Source: Prochlorococcus sp. W8 (lineage in GTDB: Bacteria; Cyanobacteriota; Cyanobacteriia; PCC-6307; Cyanobiaceae). Taken from it: 64,000 nucleotides of DNA. Positions 18,837 to 28,773 of the stretch are shown here, piece by piece. Below the pieces are notes generated by a model, which saw only the letters and a program-made list of their open reading frames with translations, was not told where the DNA came from and made no database searches. The stretch spans positions 27,652 to 91,651 of the forward strand of contig ALPF01000033.1 of assembly GCA_000291825.1 (NCBI GenBank), in the 5' to 3' direction. The position numbers were made by a program, and so were the translations under genes. Position 1 is the first letter of the stretch. Each line of letters opens with the position of its first letter.

Positions 18837-18881
18837 TTTTGATCTCTTAAGAATTTTTAAATTTGATCAATATTAAATCAA

Positions 18882-19640
18882 ATGAACGAGTCTAATAAAA
18901 AGTTAGAAGTAAATAGCAGTATTATGCCCTTTAGTGATCATCTTGAGGAGCTTAGACAAAGAATACTCAATTCCATTTTTGCGACTTTAATTTGCATAGT
19001 TTTTAGTTTTTTAGTTATCAAGCCACTAATTCGATTTTTAGAAATACCTGCCCAAAATATACGCTTGCTACAACTTTCTCCAGGTGAATTTTTATTTGTC
19101 TCAATAAAAGTTGCTGGTTATACCGGATTAATAGTTGCCCTTCCTTATATCTTGTACCAAGTAGTTTTATTTATCTCTCCTGGTCTCACAGAAAAAGAAA
19201 AAAGTTTAATTTTTCCAGCCTTCTTTGCATCTGGCATATTGTTTTTTTTAGGATTATTTTTTTCGTGGTGGATATTAGTCCCAGCAGCAATAAGCTTTTT
19301 TATACAATTTGGTGCTGATATTGTCGAGCCAATTTGGTCAATCGAAAAATATTTTGACTTTGTCTTACTATTAATGTCCAGCTCCGCCTTAGCATTTCAA
19401 TTACCGGTGTTACAATTTATTTTGGGATCATTGGGCATAATTACTACTCAAAAAATGCTTTCTAATTGGAGGCTAGTAGTAATTTCCTCTGCAATATTAT
19501 CTGCAATAATTACCCCCTCAACAGATCCCCTAACTATGTCTTTATTATCTATTTCAATTGTCTTTTTATTCTTTATTGGAACAGGACTAACATTTATATC
19601 AGAATCATTTAAATCAAAAACTCTTTCATCTTCTCATTAA
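18882..19640 (+). CDS. tatC: twin-arginine translocase subunit TatC
   Basis: The 252-residue protein begins with the cytoplasmic MPFSDHLEELRQRIL (a hallmark of TatC, which recognises the twin-arginine signal) and contains six hydrophobic helices. They include SPGEFLFVSIKVAGYTGLIV, LYQVVLFISPGLTEKEK and SALAFQLPVLQFILG, with the late IITPSTDPLTM segment. It forms the substrate receptor of the Tat pathway. A visible client nearby is the Rieske protein PetC. Its 3' end overlaps that of the convergent DUF3067 gene by 32 bp. Confidence 0.96.
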   Translation: MNESNKKLEVNSSIMPFSDHLEELRQRILNSIFATLICIVFSFLVIKPLIRFLEIPAQNIRLLQLSPGEFLFVSIKVAGYTGLIVALPYILYQVVLFISPGLTEKEKSLIFPAFFASGILFFLGLFFSWWILVPAAISFFIQFGADIVEPIWSIEKYFDFVLLLMSSSALAFQLPVLQFILGSLGIITTQKMLSNWRLVVISSAILSAIITPSTDPLTMSLLSISIVFLFFIGTGLTFISESFKSKTLSSSH

Positions 19641-19926
19641 TCTTTAATTGAAGACTTACTGCCCTTCCAAGTCTTGGCTTATCATTAACTTTTTGAAACC
19701 AATTTCTTACATCGTCTGAATATCCACATCTATTTAGAATTTCTATTTTTTCAGCTAAAGACTGTTTATATTCCTCTTCTGACAATGGGAATGACTCTTG
19801 TTCTAAAAATTTCCACATCATTTGAAAATATAAAACATTTTTTCTTGTAAAAAGCCTAAAATCATATCTTCTCCCCCATCTATTTATTAAGTAATATATT
19901 ATTTCTTCAAGTACTAATGGTTTCAT
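19609..19926 (-). CDS. DUF3067-family protein (105 aa)
   Basis: The sequence EEIIYYLINRWGRRYDFRLF followed by TRKNVLYFQMMWKFLEQESF matches the DUF3067 family found in cyanobacteria and plastids. The remainder (LNRCGYSDDVRNWFQ, then KVNDKPRLGRAVSLQL) is also typical. Cellular function is not established from sequence. The gene converges on tatC with overlapping 3' ends and is divergent from petC, sharing a 122-bp promoter region with it. Confidence 0.85.
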   Translation of the reverse strand: MKPLVLEEIIYYLINRWGRRYDFRLFTRKNVLYFQMMWKFLEQESFPLSEEEYKQSLAEKIEILNRCGYSDDVRNWFQKVNDKPRLGRAVSLQLKINEKMKEFLI

Positions 19927-20048
19927 CTTTTTCTTAAATTAGTAAATTGTAAACTTATTTTCTAAATTATTAAAAGTCATATCTTAATTGCGGATATTTT
20001 ATTGAAAGTAGTTCATAATGACATATAAATAACAGTCTTAAGTATCTA

Positions 20049-20597
20049 ATGACTGAATTGAGTTCTAAAATAAGTTCCCAAGATGTTCCGTCAATGGGAC
20101 GGAGGCAATTTATGAACTTACTAACATTTGGAACTGCCACTGGGGTAGCACTTGGTGCTTTATATCCAGTTGCAAATTATTTTATGCCTCTAAGAACAGG
20201 AGGGAGCGGAGGAGGTACTTCTGCTAAAGATGAATTAGGAAATCCCATAACCAAAACAGGTTGGCTATCTGATCATCAACCAGGTGATAGAAGTTTAGTT
20301 CAAGGTTTAAAAGGTGACCCAACTTATATTATCGTCCAAAATGACGGCGCAATCAGTAATTTTGGATTAAATGCTATTTGTACCCATTTAGGATGTGTCG
20401 TCCCTTGGGATAGTGGGGCAAATAAGTTCATTTGTCCCTGTCATGGAAGCCAATATGATACAAACGGAGCAGTCGTTAGAGGACCAGCACCCCTATCATT
20501 AGCTTTAGCGCATGTAGATATTGAAGATGATTCCGTTCTTGTGAAGCAATGGAATGAAACAGATTTTAGAACCAACGAAAAACCATGGTGGGCTTAA
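20049..20597 (+). CDS. petC: cytochrome b6f Rieske iron-sulfur protein
   Basis: A 182-residue Rieske protein that passes electrons from plastoquinol to cytochrome f. The twin-arginine signal-anchor [20 protein letters not shown] is at residues 17-36, followed by a Gly-rich hinge (RTGGSGGG). The [2Fe-2S] ligands are in [10 protein letters not shown] and CPCHGSQYD, giving two Cys, two His and the disulfide Cys pair. petA starts right after the stop, so petC-petA form one operon as in other cyanobacteria. Confidence 0.98.
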   Translation: MTELSSKISSQDVPSMGRRQFMNLLTFGTATGVALGALYPVANYFMPLRTGGSGGGTSAKDELGNPITKTGWLSDHQPGDRSLVQGLKGDPTYIIVQNDGAISNFGLNAICTHLGCVVPWDSGANKFICPCHGSQYDTNGAVVRGPAPLSLALAHVDIEDDSVLVKQWNETDFRTNEKPWWA

Positions 20598-20602
20598 GAA
20601 TC

Positions 20603-21556
20603 ATGAAAAATCCAAAGAAATCAATTATGAAAAAGATACTCACTTATATATTTTCTTTCATCGCGTTAGCATATTTTGTTGCAAATCCTAGCCCTGTAAA
20701 TTCTTATCCTTTCTGGGCTCAGCAAAATTATGAATCTCCTAGAGAAGCCACAGGAAAAATTGTCTGTGCAAATTGTCACCTAGCTCAAATGCCAACAATT
20801 GCGGAGGTTCCACAATCAGTTGGTGCTGATAGTGTTTTTAAGGCTGTCGTAAAAATTCCTTACAAAGATGACTTAAAAGAAATTGGGGCAGATGGGACTG
20901 AAGTTCCTTTGCAAATTGGAGCAGTCGTTATGCTTCCTGATGGTTTTAAATTGGCTCCACAAGATAGATGGACTGATGAAATAAAGGAAGAGACTGAGGG
21001 CGTTTATTTCACAAATTACAGTGAGGAAAAAGATAATATTATTATTGTTGGTCCATTACCTGGAGACAGTAATAAAGAAATTGTTTTTCCAGTTTTATCA
21101 CCTAATCCATCAACGAATAAAGAATATCACTACGGAAAATATTCAATTCATGTTGGGGCTAATAGAGGAAGAGGCCAAGTTTACCCCAATGGAGATAAAA
21201 GTAATAACGCTTTATTTACATCATCCCACTCCGGACTAATTAACTCAATTGAAACTAATGAGGATGGGACTTACAAAATTGACATTATGGATGACAAGGG
21301 AGAAGTATTCTCAGAAATTTTACCTATAGGCTCACAGTTAATTGTGAAAGTAAACGACGAGATCAAGTCTGGCGAATCATTAACATCTGATCCAAATGTT
21401 GGAGGTTTTGGTCAATTAGACAAAGAAGTTGTATTGCAGAGTCCTTATAGAATTATTGGATTAATTGCATTCTTCATAGGAGTTGGTCTAACTCAAATAT
21501 TATTAGTTCTTAAGAAAAAGCAAGTTGAAAAAGTGCAAGCGGCTGAGAGTATATAG
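20603..21556 (+). CDS. petA: cytochrome f
   Basis: The heme-carrying subunit of cytochrome b6f. A signal peptide ([20 protein letters not shown]) precedes mature [20 protein letters not shown], whose Tyr amine is an axial heme ligand. CANCH binds the c-type heme covalently. The C-terminal membrane anchor is [20 protein letters not shown]. The frame is open further upstream to an ATG inside petC, but the ATG at 20603 just after the petC stop gives 317 residues, the length expected for Prochlorococcus. A third ATG at 20627 is also possible. Confidence 0.97.
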   Translation: MKNPKKSIMKKILTYIFSFIALAYFVANPSPVNSYPFWAQQNYESPREATGKIVCANCHLAQMPTIAEVPQSVGADSVFKAVVKIPYKDDLKEIGADGTEVPLQIGAVVMLPDGFKLAPQDRWTDEIKEETEGVYFTNYSEEKDNIIIVGPLPGDSNKEIVFPVLSPNPSTNKEYHYGKYSIHVGANRGRGQVYPNGDKSNNALFTSSHSGLINSIETNEDGTYKIDIMDDKGEVFSEILPIGSQLIVKVNDEIKSGESLTSDPNVGGFGQLDKEVVLQSPYRIIGLIAFFIGVGLTQILLVLKKKQVEKVQAAESI

Positions 21557-21569
21557 TCCAAACTAAATA

Positions 21570-22457
21570 ATGTTTATAAATTTTGCTTTTTTAAAATCTC
21601 CCGGTTCTGAGCTTTTAAATATTGGCGCCATAAGTATAAGGTGGTATGGATTTTTAATTTCATTGGCATTATTTTTAGGTTTATACCTATCAAAAAAACT
21701 TGCAAAATCAAGAGGTATTAATCCAGAATATATAAATCAATTATTACCATCCTTAGTATTAAGCTCTATTGTTGGCGCGAGAATTTACTATGTTATTTTT
21801 GAATATAGACTATTCAGTGGAAATAATTTTTTTACTTCTATTTATTTCCTAAATTTAAAAATTAAACTTCCATCTTTCCTTGCAATATGGGAAGGAGGAA
21901 TAGCTATTCATGGAGCTTTAATTGGCGGTTTCATATCTTTATTGATATTTTGTAAATCAAATAAACTGCATTTAAATACAATTCTAGATTTAATAATACC
22001 ATCTTTAATTCTTGGCCAATCAATTGGCAGATGGGGTAATTTTTTTAATAATGAAGCATTTGGTCTCCCTACAAATTCTCCATGGAAATTATTTATACCC
22101 ATACAAAATAGACCTATGGAGTTTGCTAATTATGAGTTTTTTCATCCAACATTTTTGTATGAATCATTATGGAATTTAATAATTTTTTTTATTTTAATTT
22201 ACATCTTTAAAAGACAAACTAAAATCAATTCAGTTAAGCCAGGTCTAATTTCTTGTATCTATCTCATTACCTATAGTTTTGGTAGATTTTGGATAGAAGG
22301 GTTAAGGACTGATCCACTTTGTTTAGGAGGATATCCACCTTTTTGCGAAGGAGGTTTAAGAATAGCCCAATTTATTAGTATATTTTTATTCTCATCCGGA
22401 CTTATTTGGCTCTACAATTTAAATTTTAAATTGAATAAAAGTAGAAAGAATGGTTAG
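21570..22457 (+). CDS. lgt: prolipoprotein diacylglyceryl transferase
   Basis: Attaches diacylglycerol to the lipobox cysteine of lipoprotein precursors. The 295-residue membrane protein contains [20 protein letters not shown], the Lgt signature [17 protein letters not shown] (catalytic Arg and Asn), [14 protein letters not shown] and [13 protein letters not shown]. Candidate clients in this window are the lipoproteins at 40378 and 43216. The gene overlaps cobM by 8 bp, and it follows petA by 13 bp, so all may be read together. Confidence 0.96.
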   Translation: MFINFAFLKSPGSELLNIGAISIRWYGFLISLALFLGLYLSKKLAKSRGINPEYINQLLPSLVLSSIVGARIYYVIFEYRLFSGNNFFTSIYFLNLKIKLPSFLAIWEGGIAIHGALIGGFISLLIFCKSNKLHLNTILDLIIPSLILGQSIGRWGNFFNNEAFGLPTNSPWKLFIPIQNRPMEFANYEFFHPTFLYESLWNLIIFFILIYIFKRQTKINSVKPGLISCIYLITYSFGRFWIEGLRTDPLCLGGYPPFCEGGLRIAQFISIFLFSSGLIWLYNLNFKLNKSRKNG

Positions 22458-23205
22458 AAAAATCTTATTTATTGGAGTTGGGCCTGGCGATCCTGATCTT
22501 TTAACCATTAAAGCAATGAAGGAGATAAAAAGTTCAGAGGTTATATTTTGGGCTGATTCCTTAATCCCAGAAAAAATCATAAATTTTGCAAATAAGAATA
22601 GCGAGAAGATAAGAACAAGTTCTCTAAATTTAAATGAAATCATGCAAAAAATGATTGAAAAATATAAAGAAGGCAAAAAAGTTATCAGATTGCACGATGG
22701 AGATCCATGTCTTTTTGGTGCAATTACTGAACAAATAGAAATTTTAAGACAAGAAAATATTAGAGTAGAAGTGATTCCAGGAATTAGCGCTTTTCAAGTG
22801 ACTGCCTCTTATCATCAGGCGGAACTTACTATTCCTGAAATAACTCAGACAATTATACTTTCAAGGGCTGGCGGGAGAACTGGCATGCCTGAAAGAGAGT
22901 CTCTCAAAAATTTAGCTCAACATAAGTCCTCTTTATGTTTATATCTAAGTGCAAGACATATTCAGGAAGCAGAAAAGACTTTATTAGAATTTTATTCTCC
23001 TAATACAAAAGTAATCGTTGGGTATAGGGTTTCTTGGGAGGATGGCTGGACATCATTAATAAACCTTAAAGATATGCAAAAGTTTTCAGAAGAAAAAAAG
23101 CTTATAAGAACAACAATATACATTGTGAGCCCTGCTCTAGGGAATTTTATAAAACCCTCAAATCTTTACGATCCAAATTACAAACATTTATTCAGAATGA
23201 ACTGA
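22450..23205 (+). CDS. cobM: precorrin-4 C11-methyltransferase
   Basis: A SAM-dependent tetrapyrrole methylase of the cobalamin pathway. The 251-residue product shows the fold signature [20 protein letters not shown] at the N-terminus, the central [38 protein letters not shown] (typical for CobM/CbiF) and [17 protein letters not shown]. Its start overlaps the end of lgt. It fits with Prochlorococcus making pseudocobalamin de novo. A stem-loop follows at 23221-23248. Confidence 0.93.
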   Translation: MVRKILFIGVGPGDPDLLTIKAMKEIKSSEVIFWADSLIPEKIINFANKNSEKIRTSSLNLNEIMQKMIEKYKEGKKVIRLHDGDPCLFGAITEQIEILRQENIRVEVIPGISAFQVTASYHQAELTIPEITQTIILSRAGGRTGMPERESLKNLAQHKSSLCLYLSARHIQEAEKTLLEFYSPNTKVIVGYRVSWEDGWTSLINLKDMQKFSEEKKLIRTTIYIVSPALGNFIKPSNLYDPNYKHLFRMN

Positions 23206-23220
23206 TTTCGCATTAATTTA

Positions 23221-23248
23221 TTGATAGATTTTTTGAAAAAATCATCAA
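23221..23248 (+). terminator. inverted repeat after cobM (possible terminator)
   Basis: TTGAT-A-GATTTTTT pairs with AAAAAATC-ATCAA around a single G, a 13-bp stem with one bulged A. It lies 15 nt after the cobM stop. The T-rich left arm and A-rich right arm give little downstream U-tract on the plus strand, so termination is plausible but weak; it might act in either direction. Confidence 0.45.
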
Positions 23249-23271
23249 GTTGTTATAAAAAATTTACCTTG

Positions 23272-23277
23272 TATAAT
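23272..23277 (+). promoter_or_regulatory. -10 promoter element (TATAAT) for the RodZ-like gene
   Basis: A perfect TATAAT stands 14 nt before the TTG start of the HTH protein gene and after the hairpin that follows cobM. This suggests a separate promoter with a leader of under 10 nt. No clear -35 box is seen. Confidence 0.4.
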
Positions 23278-23291
23278 TAGTAAAAACTATT

Positions 23292-23765
23292 TTGGAAAAG
23301 AGAAAAGGTAAAAATTCAAGCCTAAATTTCCCATTACAAAAAATTGGCAATTTTATAAAAGAAGCAAGGATAAGTAGAAATCAATCAGTCAGCGAATTAG
23401 CAACAGATTTAAAAATAAGCATTCAACAATTAAAAGCCATTGAAGAAGGAAGAGAAGATCTTTTACCAGAAAGTGTATTTGTTAAAGCTATGATAAAAAG
23501 GATATCAGAAAGACTAAAACTAGATACTTCTTTTATTGAAAGTGAGTTAGTCAAACCGGAAGATGAAATAAAAATTGAAGAAATTATTGAAGAGGTTTCT
23601 AATTCTAGAGATAACAAAGATTCCAAAAAGTCTTCATTAGTATTTTTTGCACTCATTGCAGTTTCTGGAATTATTGGATACTTATTTTCTTCTTTAATAT
23701 TTAATTTTTTCGTTGATACAAAAGTAGATATTGATCAAAAAGAATTGATCGAAAAAATCAGATAA
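23292..23765 (+). CDS. short RodZ-like protein (HTH plus membrane helix)
   Basis: A 157-residue protein with an N-terminal XRE/HTH_25 domain (IGNFIKEARISRNQSVSELA, then IQQLKAIEEGREDLLPESVF), an acidic linker, and one membrane helix near the C-terminus (SSLVFFALIAVSGIIGYLFS). This is the RodZ order: cytoplasmic HTH followed by membrane anchor. E. coli RodZ has a further large periplasmic domain that is lacking here; only about 25 residues follow the helix. Role in cell shape is inferred from architecture. Starts with TTG. Its 3' end overlaps that of ppx by 8 bp. Confidence 0.75.
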   Translation: MEKRKGKNSSLNFPLQKIGNFIKEARISRNQSVSELATDLKISIQQLKAIEEGREDLLPESVFVKAMIKRISERLKLDTSFIESELVKPEDEIKIEEIIEEVSNSRDNKDSKKSSLVFFALIAVSGIIGYLFSSLIFNFFVDTKVDIDQKELIEKIR

Positions 23766-25347
23766 CAATTAAATTTAAGCCCTTAGACTCTTTAAGTAAC
23801 CCCTCACAAGACTTCAGATTCCACTTTTCTAATAAAAGATCGTCTCTTATTTTTTTTGGGATTAATTTAAAAGTAATATAATTATTTGCTAAAGATATTT
23901 TGACAGAAGCTATTGAAGGATCTGGCCTCTTATCCATTGAAGAAGCTAATCTTAGAATTAAAGACATATCTAGTACAGTTTCTTTATCTTCCCTAGAAAT
24001 AATACTTTGCCAAGATTCATGCCTCTTTTTAGGCATATTTTTTCTATGGTATCTAGCTATTGAAGCAATTATATTTTTTTCGGAAATTGAATATCCTAAT
24101 AATTCGCAATTTTTAATTAAGTACCATGAATGTTTGTGGTAAGCACTTAAATTAATTTGTTTGCCGCAATTACATAAAAAGCATGCTGCCCATAAAAGAT
24201 TTCTTCCATACTTTTTATGATCAATATGAAGAATATCTTGAGTTTGATCATAAATTTCAAGAGCTAAATTAGCCACTTTCTCTGCTCTAACTTTGTTGAC
24301 TCCAAATTTATCCGCTTGATGAATTACAGTGGTTTTTCTTATATTGCTCTGCATACTAAATTTACTTTTTAACATACCTTTTCTTATCATCCAATCAACT
24401 ACTAATCCCTCTCTTAGTGCTCTTTCACTAATTGTCAGTTCATCAATATTTAATAATCTTAAAGATGTTTCTAAAATCAGTCCTCCAGGGACTATTATTT
24501 CTGATCTTCGATCACTTAGTGAGGGAATTTTGCGTCTCTCATTAGCTGACATTTTTGTCAATTTTTCAAGTAAAGCATCCAATTTATCTTTTTTAAACTT
24601 ATATCCATGCATTTTTTGTTTTGGCTCTCCTAACTCAGCAGATACCAAGTTCGCTAATGCAATTGCAGTACCACTAGTTGCTATCAAAGAAATTGGCTTA
24701 TTCTTATCTATTCTCTTATTGATTTTCCCAATTGATGGCTCTAGAGAGCCCTGAATAAAAGTTTTTATAAATTTCATTCTTGAATTAGTTAAAGGACCTT
24801 CATCAAAGAAATCGTTTTTCAACCTTACCGCTCCAACACGAGCGCTTGTTAAGGCTCTTGTATCTTCACTATCTGCAAGAATTATTTCTGTAGACCCTCC
24901 TCCAATATCTATTATTAAGTGTGATTTATTATCAAGTGACATTCCTGATAATACTCCTAAATATATAAGTCTTGCTTCTTCTGAGCCACTTATTAACTCA
25001 ATATTAAATCCAATAATATCTTTAATAGTCTTTATAAATTCTCTTCCATTAGGAGATTCCCTAACTGCACTAGTAGCAGCAGCAAGAATTTTTTTCACAC
25101 CATAGCTTAAGCAATATTCTTTAAATCTTTTTAAAGTCTCTAGAACTCGTTTTATTGATTCCTCAGTTAAATTTCCTTCATCATCTCTTTCTCCAAGTCT
25201 AGTTGTCGATTTCTCTGTAAATTTAATTGAAAAAGTTTTCAAATCTGTATTGATTTGTGCAATTAAAAGATGTGTTGAATTTGTGCCAATATCAATTGAA
25301 GCTACATATATATCTTTATTTTTATTTTCATTCGAGGTATTGGGCAT
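23758..25347 (-). CDS. ppx: exopolyphosphatase (Ppx/GppA family)
   Basis: Hydrolyses polyphosphate, or the guanosine pentaphosphate tail, from the end. The 529-residue product has the actin-like ATPase-fold motifs ASIDIGTNSTHLLIAQ (phosphate 1), LIIDIGGGSTEIILAD (phosphate 2), the acidic GSEEARLIYLG, and SERALREGLVVDWM. A C-terminal HD-type helical region (about residues 320-529) contains RNLLWAACFLCNCG and RYHRKNMPKKRHESW. Length is close to the E. coli enzyme. It is divergent from the prenyltransferase gene. Confidence 0.93.
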   Translation of the reverse strand: MPNTSNENKNKDIYVASIDIGTNSTHLLIAQINTDLKTFSIKFTEKSTTRLGERDDEGNLTEESIKRVLETLKRFKEYCLSYGVKKILAAATSAVRESPNGREFIKTIKDIIGFNIELISGSEEARLIYLGVLSGMSLDNKSHLIIDIGGGSTEIILADSEDTRALTSARVGAVRLKNDFFDEGPLTNSRMKFIKTFIQGSLEPSIGKINKRIDKNKPISLIATSGTAIALANLVSAELGEPKQKMHGYKFKKDKLDALLEKLTKMSANERRKIPSLSDRRSEIIVPGGLILETSLRLLNIDELTISERALREGLVVDWMIRKGMLKSKFSMQSNIRKTTVIHQADKFGVNKVRAEKVANLALEIYDQTQDILHIDHKKYGRNLLWAACFLCNCGKQINLSAYHKHSWYLIKNCELLGYSISEKNIIASIARYHRKNMPKKRHESWQSIISREDKETVLDMSLILRLASSMDKRPDPSIASVKISLANNYITFKLIPKKIRDDLLLEKWNLKSCEGLLKESKGLNLIVI

Positions 25348-25470
25348 TTCTTTAATCTTATATTCCTGAAGATATAAAACACATTTAATAATATACTTAA
25401 GTTTGATTATTTATTTTCTAATTAAGCCACTTCATGGTTAGATTATTTAAAGTTATGAAATAAATTTATT

Positions 25471-26355
25471 GTGATTTTTCAAAAATTAAAAGTTTATCTG
25501 CAAGCAATTTTTGAAATTTTAAGGTGGAATAAACCAACTGGAAGGATAATATTATTAATACCGGCATGTTGGAGTTTATGGTTAACACCAAATGATCAGC
25601 CTAATTATCAAACAGTTTTTAAGATTATTATTGGAGGTTTATTTGTCAGTGGCTTAGGATGCATCGCAAATGATATTTGGGATAAAGATATAGATAAAAA
25701 GGTATTGAGAACTAAAAATAGGCCGCTTGCCTCAGATAAAATAGATATTAAATTTGCATTTAGCTTACTATTTTTACTTTTATTTTTAAGTTTCCTAATC
25801 ACATTATCTCTGCCTGAAGAAGGTAGATATCTTTCATTATTTTTGGCTTTTTTAGCGTTACCTTTTATATTAATTTATCCATCTTCAAAGAGATGGTTTA
25901 AATTTCCACAACTGATTTTATCAATTTGTTGGGGTTTTGCAGTCTTAATCCCATGGGCAGCGCATGAAGGAAATATATTTAACCCTGTTCTCTTATTTTG
26001 TTGGTTAGCTACAGTTCTATGGACTTTTGGTTTTGATACTATTTATGCATTAGCGGACAAAGATTATGATTTAAAAATTGGGGTAAATAGCTCAGCAATT
26101 TCCTTAGGAGCATTAACGAAAAAATCAGTTCATTTTTGTTATTTTGGAGCATGTTTGTTTATTGGAATTTCTGGAATAATCAATCAATTAGATTTAGTCT
26201 TTTGGCCAATTTTATTAATTGTGGGTGTATTAATGCAAAAAGATATCAATATGGTTTTTAAAAGTAAGGAAATTAATTTAAAGAAGATTAGTAATCACTT
26301 TAAGAACCAAGCTATATATGGAAGTCTGATTTTAGTTGCTTTAATGATTGCTTAA
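25471..26355 (+). CDS. ubiA: UbiA-family 4-hydroxybenzoate polyprenyltransferase
   Basis: A membrane prenyltransferase with about eight helices and both Asp-rich motifs: NDIWDKDIDKKVLRTKNRPL (first, binds prenyl diphosphate) and DTIYALADKDYDLKIGVNSS (second). In cyanobacteria this homologue prenylates 4-hydroxybenzoate on the way to plastoquinone. The 294-residue length and early RWNKPTGRIILLIPACWSLW match. It starts with GTG and overlaps the next gene by one base, so the two are translationally coupled. Confidence 0.93.
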   Translation: MIFQKLKVYLQAIFEILRWNKPTGRIILLIPACWSLWLTPNDQPNYQTVFKIIIGGLFVSGLGCIANDIWDKDIDKKVLRTKNRPLASDKIDIKFAFSLLFLLLFLSFLITLSLPEEGRYLSLFLAFLALPFILIYPSSKRWFKFPQLILSICWGFAVLIPWAAHEGNIFNPVLLFCWLATVLWTFGFDTIYALADKDYDLKIGVNSSAISLGALTKKSVHFCYFGACLFIGISGIINQLDLVFWPILLIVGVLMQKDINMVFKSKEINLKKISNHFKNQAIYGSLILVALMIA

Positions 26356-27233
26356 TGATTAAAAAAATGCTTAATCGATTAGAAAAAGGAGATGAAATAG
26401 ATATAGTAGCCCCAGCTTCATATATCGAAGATGAAGAAAAATTTAAATTTGGCATTGAAATCTTAGAGGGATGGGGCTTAAAAGTAAATAAAAGCATTAA
26501 TATAAATAGAAAATATGGATATTTTTCAGCTAATGATAGTCAAAGATTAATTGATCTTGAAAATGGGCAAAATAATAAGCTAATAATATTTGCAAAAGGT
26601 GGTTGGGGATCTGCAAGATTACTTGAAAATGACCCTAAATGGAAGAATTCATGGATGCTTGGATTCTCCGATACTTGTTCTTTACTTTTATCAAAATACG
26701 CTAAAGGCTATTTAGGATCGATTCATGGACCGATGATAACAACATTGTCTGAAGAGCCGTCTTGGAGTTTGCAAAGATTAAAAAACTTGCTTTTTGAAGG
26801 ATATGTTGAAGATATTATTGGTGAACCCTTAATAAGAGGTATTGCTAAAGGAGATGTTATTGTTTCAAATCTGACTATTTTCTCTTATTTAATTGGAACA
26901 AACCATCTTCCTAATTTAAAGGACAAAATAATAATTTTTGAGGATATTAATGAAGATATTTATAAGTTAGATAGAATATTCACCTATTTAAGAATGTCCA
27001 ATAAATTTGATGAAATAGTAGGTTTGGGTTTTGGAAATTTTTTTAAAAGTGAGGTCAAAAATTTTGAAGAAAAAAACTCATTAAAAAATTTAATTTATGA
27101 GAGATTCAAAAAATATAATATCCCAATAGTCATTGACCTACCTATAGGACACTCAAATGGAAATGCATGCGTTCCTTTAGGATATGATTCAACATTAAAT
27201 GGTAATACTGGAACATTCTCAGTAGATATATAA
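26355..27233 (+). CDS. LD-carboxypeptidase (peptidase family S66)
   Basis: The 292-residue protein matches muramoyltetrapeptide carboxypeptidases: GDEIDIVAPASYIEDEE at the N-terminus, IFAKGGWGSARLLE, the nucleophile region LGFSDTCSLLL, GSIHGPMITTLS, a later Glu in IIFEDINEDIYKLDRIF, and IDLPIGHSNGNACVPLG with the catalytic His. It trims the terminal D-Ala of murein peptides during recycling. S66 normally has the Ser in a GYSD-type context; GFSD is seen here. It is coupled to the upstream prenyltransferase gene and converges on ispD. Confidence 0.88.
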   Translation: MIKKMLNRLEKGDEIDIVAPASYIEDEEKFKFGIEILEGWGLKVNKSININRKYGYFSANDSQRLIDLENGQNNKLIIFAKGGWGSARLLENDPKWKNSWMLGFSDTCSLLLSKYAKGYLGSIHGPMITTLSEEPSWSLQRLKNLLFEGYVEDIIGEPLIRGIAKGDVIVSNLTIFSYLIGTNHLPNLKDKIIIFEDINEDIYKLDRIFTYLRMSNKFDEIVGLGFGNFFKSEVKNFEEKNSLKNLIYERFKKYNIPIVIDLPIGHSNGNACVPLGYDSTLNGNTGTFSVDI

Positions 27234-27249
27234 ATCCATCAACAAGAAT

Positions 27250-27933
27250 TCAACCAGAATTTAAGAACAAATTTGCTATTTCGATATCAATTGGTCTTGT
27301 AATCTTTATATTCAAAGAATCGCCCTCAATAATTTTTACTTCCCAACTTAACCTTTCAAATAAGGATGCGTCATCAGTAACAATCCAGTCATTTTTAATT
27401 GCTATATTATGAGCCTTTTTCAATTTCTCGACTAAAAAACCCTGAGGAGTTTGTGCTGCCCAAAGATTTTCTCTATTCGGAGTTTCTTTAATAAATCCAA
27501 ACTTATTGACAACTTTTATAGTATCTGTAACTCTTACGGCTAAAACCACAGCATCATGAGAATTTAACTCTAAGGAACATTTATCGATATCAGCGGGTTT
27601 AATTAAACATCTGGCTCCATCATGAATTAATACTTTTTTTGCATTATTTGGCAAATTATTTAAACCATTTTTTACTGATTCTTGCCTTGTCTTGCCCCCA
27701 TCTATCCACTGTATATTTTTTGAGTATTGTTTTATTGAATGCAAAATATTTTCCTTATCAAAAGGTTGTCCAATAATGCCGACCCAACTTATAGATTTTG
27801 AGCAAAATACAGATTTCAAAGTCCAATATAAAAGTGATTCTCCTTTTAAATTTATGAGTAATTTATTCTTCCCAGATTTCATTCTGCTGCCACTACCTGC
27901 AGCAGGAATTAATAAATGCACAATAATATTCAA
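27250..27933 (-). CDS. ispD: 2-C-methyl-D-erythritol 4-phosphate cytidylyltransferase
   Basis: Third step of the MEP isoprenoid pathway, making CDP-methylerythritol. The 227-residue product starts with the nucleotide-binding LIPAAGSGSRMKSGKNKLL, and has GGKTRQESVKNGLNNLP, VLIHDGARCLI, AVRVTDTIKVV and AQTPQGFLVEKLKKAH with TDDASLFE, all standard IspD blocks. It converges on the LD-carboxypeptidase gene and is divergent from fabG. Products feed the chlorophyll and quinone prenyl chains made by genes elsewhere in the window. Confidence 0.96.
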   Translation of the reverse strand: MNIIVHLLIPAAGSGSRMKSGKNKLLINLKGESLLYWTLKSVFCSKSISWVGIIGQPFDKENILHSIKQYSKNIQWIDGGKTRQESVKNGLNNLPNNAKKVLIHDGARCLIKPADIDKCSLELNSHDAVVLAVRVTDTIKVVNKFGFIKETPNRENLWAAQTPQGFLVEKLKKAHNIAIKNDWIVTDDASLFERLSWEVKIIEGDSLNIKITRPIDIEIANLFLNSG

Positions 27934-28021
27934 ATATTCTAAATATTATAAATAAATCACTATTATTTACACAAATAGTACTACGATTTTAAATTATTAG
28001 AAAAATTACTAGAAATTTAAA

Positions 28022-28771
28022 ATGTTTCAGCCAAAAGATCTCTCAGGAAAAGTTGCCTTAGTTACAGGAGCTAGTAGAGGCATTGGGAGAGCAATAGCAT
28101 TACATTTAGGAGAATTAGGTGCAGAAGTAATTATAAATTACTCATCATCAGATGAGAAGGCAAAAGAAGTTGTAGAAACAATTAAAAATTTTGGAAGAAA
28201 GTCTTACAAAATAAAATTTGATGTTTCAGATGAAGATGATGTAAATAATTCAATTGAAACCATTATTAAACAAAGTGGATCAATTGATATTCTGGTTAAT
28301 AATGCAGGCATTACACGCGATAACTTATTGATGAGAATGAAATCTTCACAATGGGATGATGTTATTAATACTAATTTGAAAGGAGTTTTTCTTTGCACAA
28401 AGTATGTATCAAAATTTATGCTAAAGCAAAGAAGTGGGAAAATTATAAATATAACTTCAATTGTTGGTTTAATTGGAAATCCAGGTCAAGCTAATTATTC
28501 TTCAGCAAAAGCTGGAGTAATAGGATTTACAAAAACTTGTGCGAAAGAATTTGCTTCAAGGGGTATTAATGTTAATGCTATAGCTCCCGGTTTTATTGAA
28601 ACCGAAATGACTGAAAAGTTAAATACTGATGAAATTTTAAAAATGATCCCGTTAAATAAACTTGGTCAGACTGATCAAATAGCTGAGCTCTCTGGATTTT
28701 TAGCTTCTAGTTATGCGGGTGATTACATCACTGGACAAACTATTAGCATAGATGGCGGCATGAATATATAA
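28022..28771 (+). CDS. fabG: 3-oxoacyl-[acyl-carrier-protein] reductase
   Basis: NADPH-dependent reductase of fatty-acid elongation. The 249-residue SDR contains ALVTGASRGIGRAIALHLGE, the NNAGITRDNLLMRM motif typical of FabG, the catalytic Ser/Tyr/Lys set in INITSIVGLIGNPGQANYSS and AKAG, and the C-terminal GDYITGQTISIDGGMNI. Length and motif spacing are those of FabG rather than other SDRs. It converges on a 59-aa gene only 2 bp beyond its stop. Confidence 0.95.
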   Translation: MFQPKDLSGKVALVTGASRGIGRAIALHLGELGAEVIINYSSSDEKAKEVVETIKNFGRKSYKIKFDVSDEDDVNNSIETIIKQSGSIDILVNNAGITRDNLLMRMKSSQWDDVINTNLKGVFLCTKYVSKFMLKQRSGKIINITSIVGLIGNPGQANYSSAKAGVIGFTKTCAKEFASRGINVNAIAPGFIETEMTEKLNTDEILKMIPLNKLGQTDQIAELSGFLASSYAGDYITGQTISIDGGMNI

Positions 28772-28773
28772 TT

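Noticed and set aside
23206..23291. Riboswitch after cobM
   Set aside because: Only a simple 13-bp hairpin and a -10 box are visible; no cobalamin-box-like sequence.
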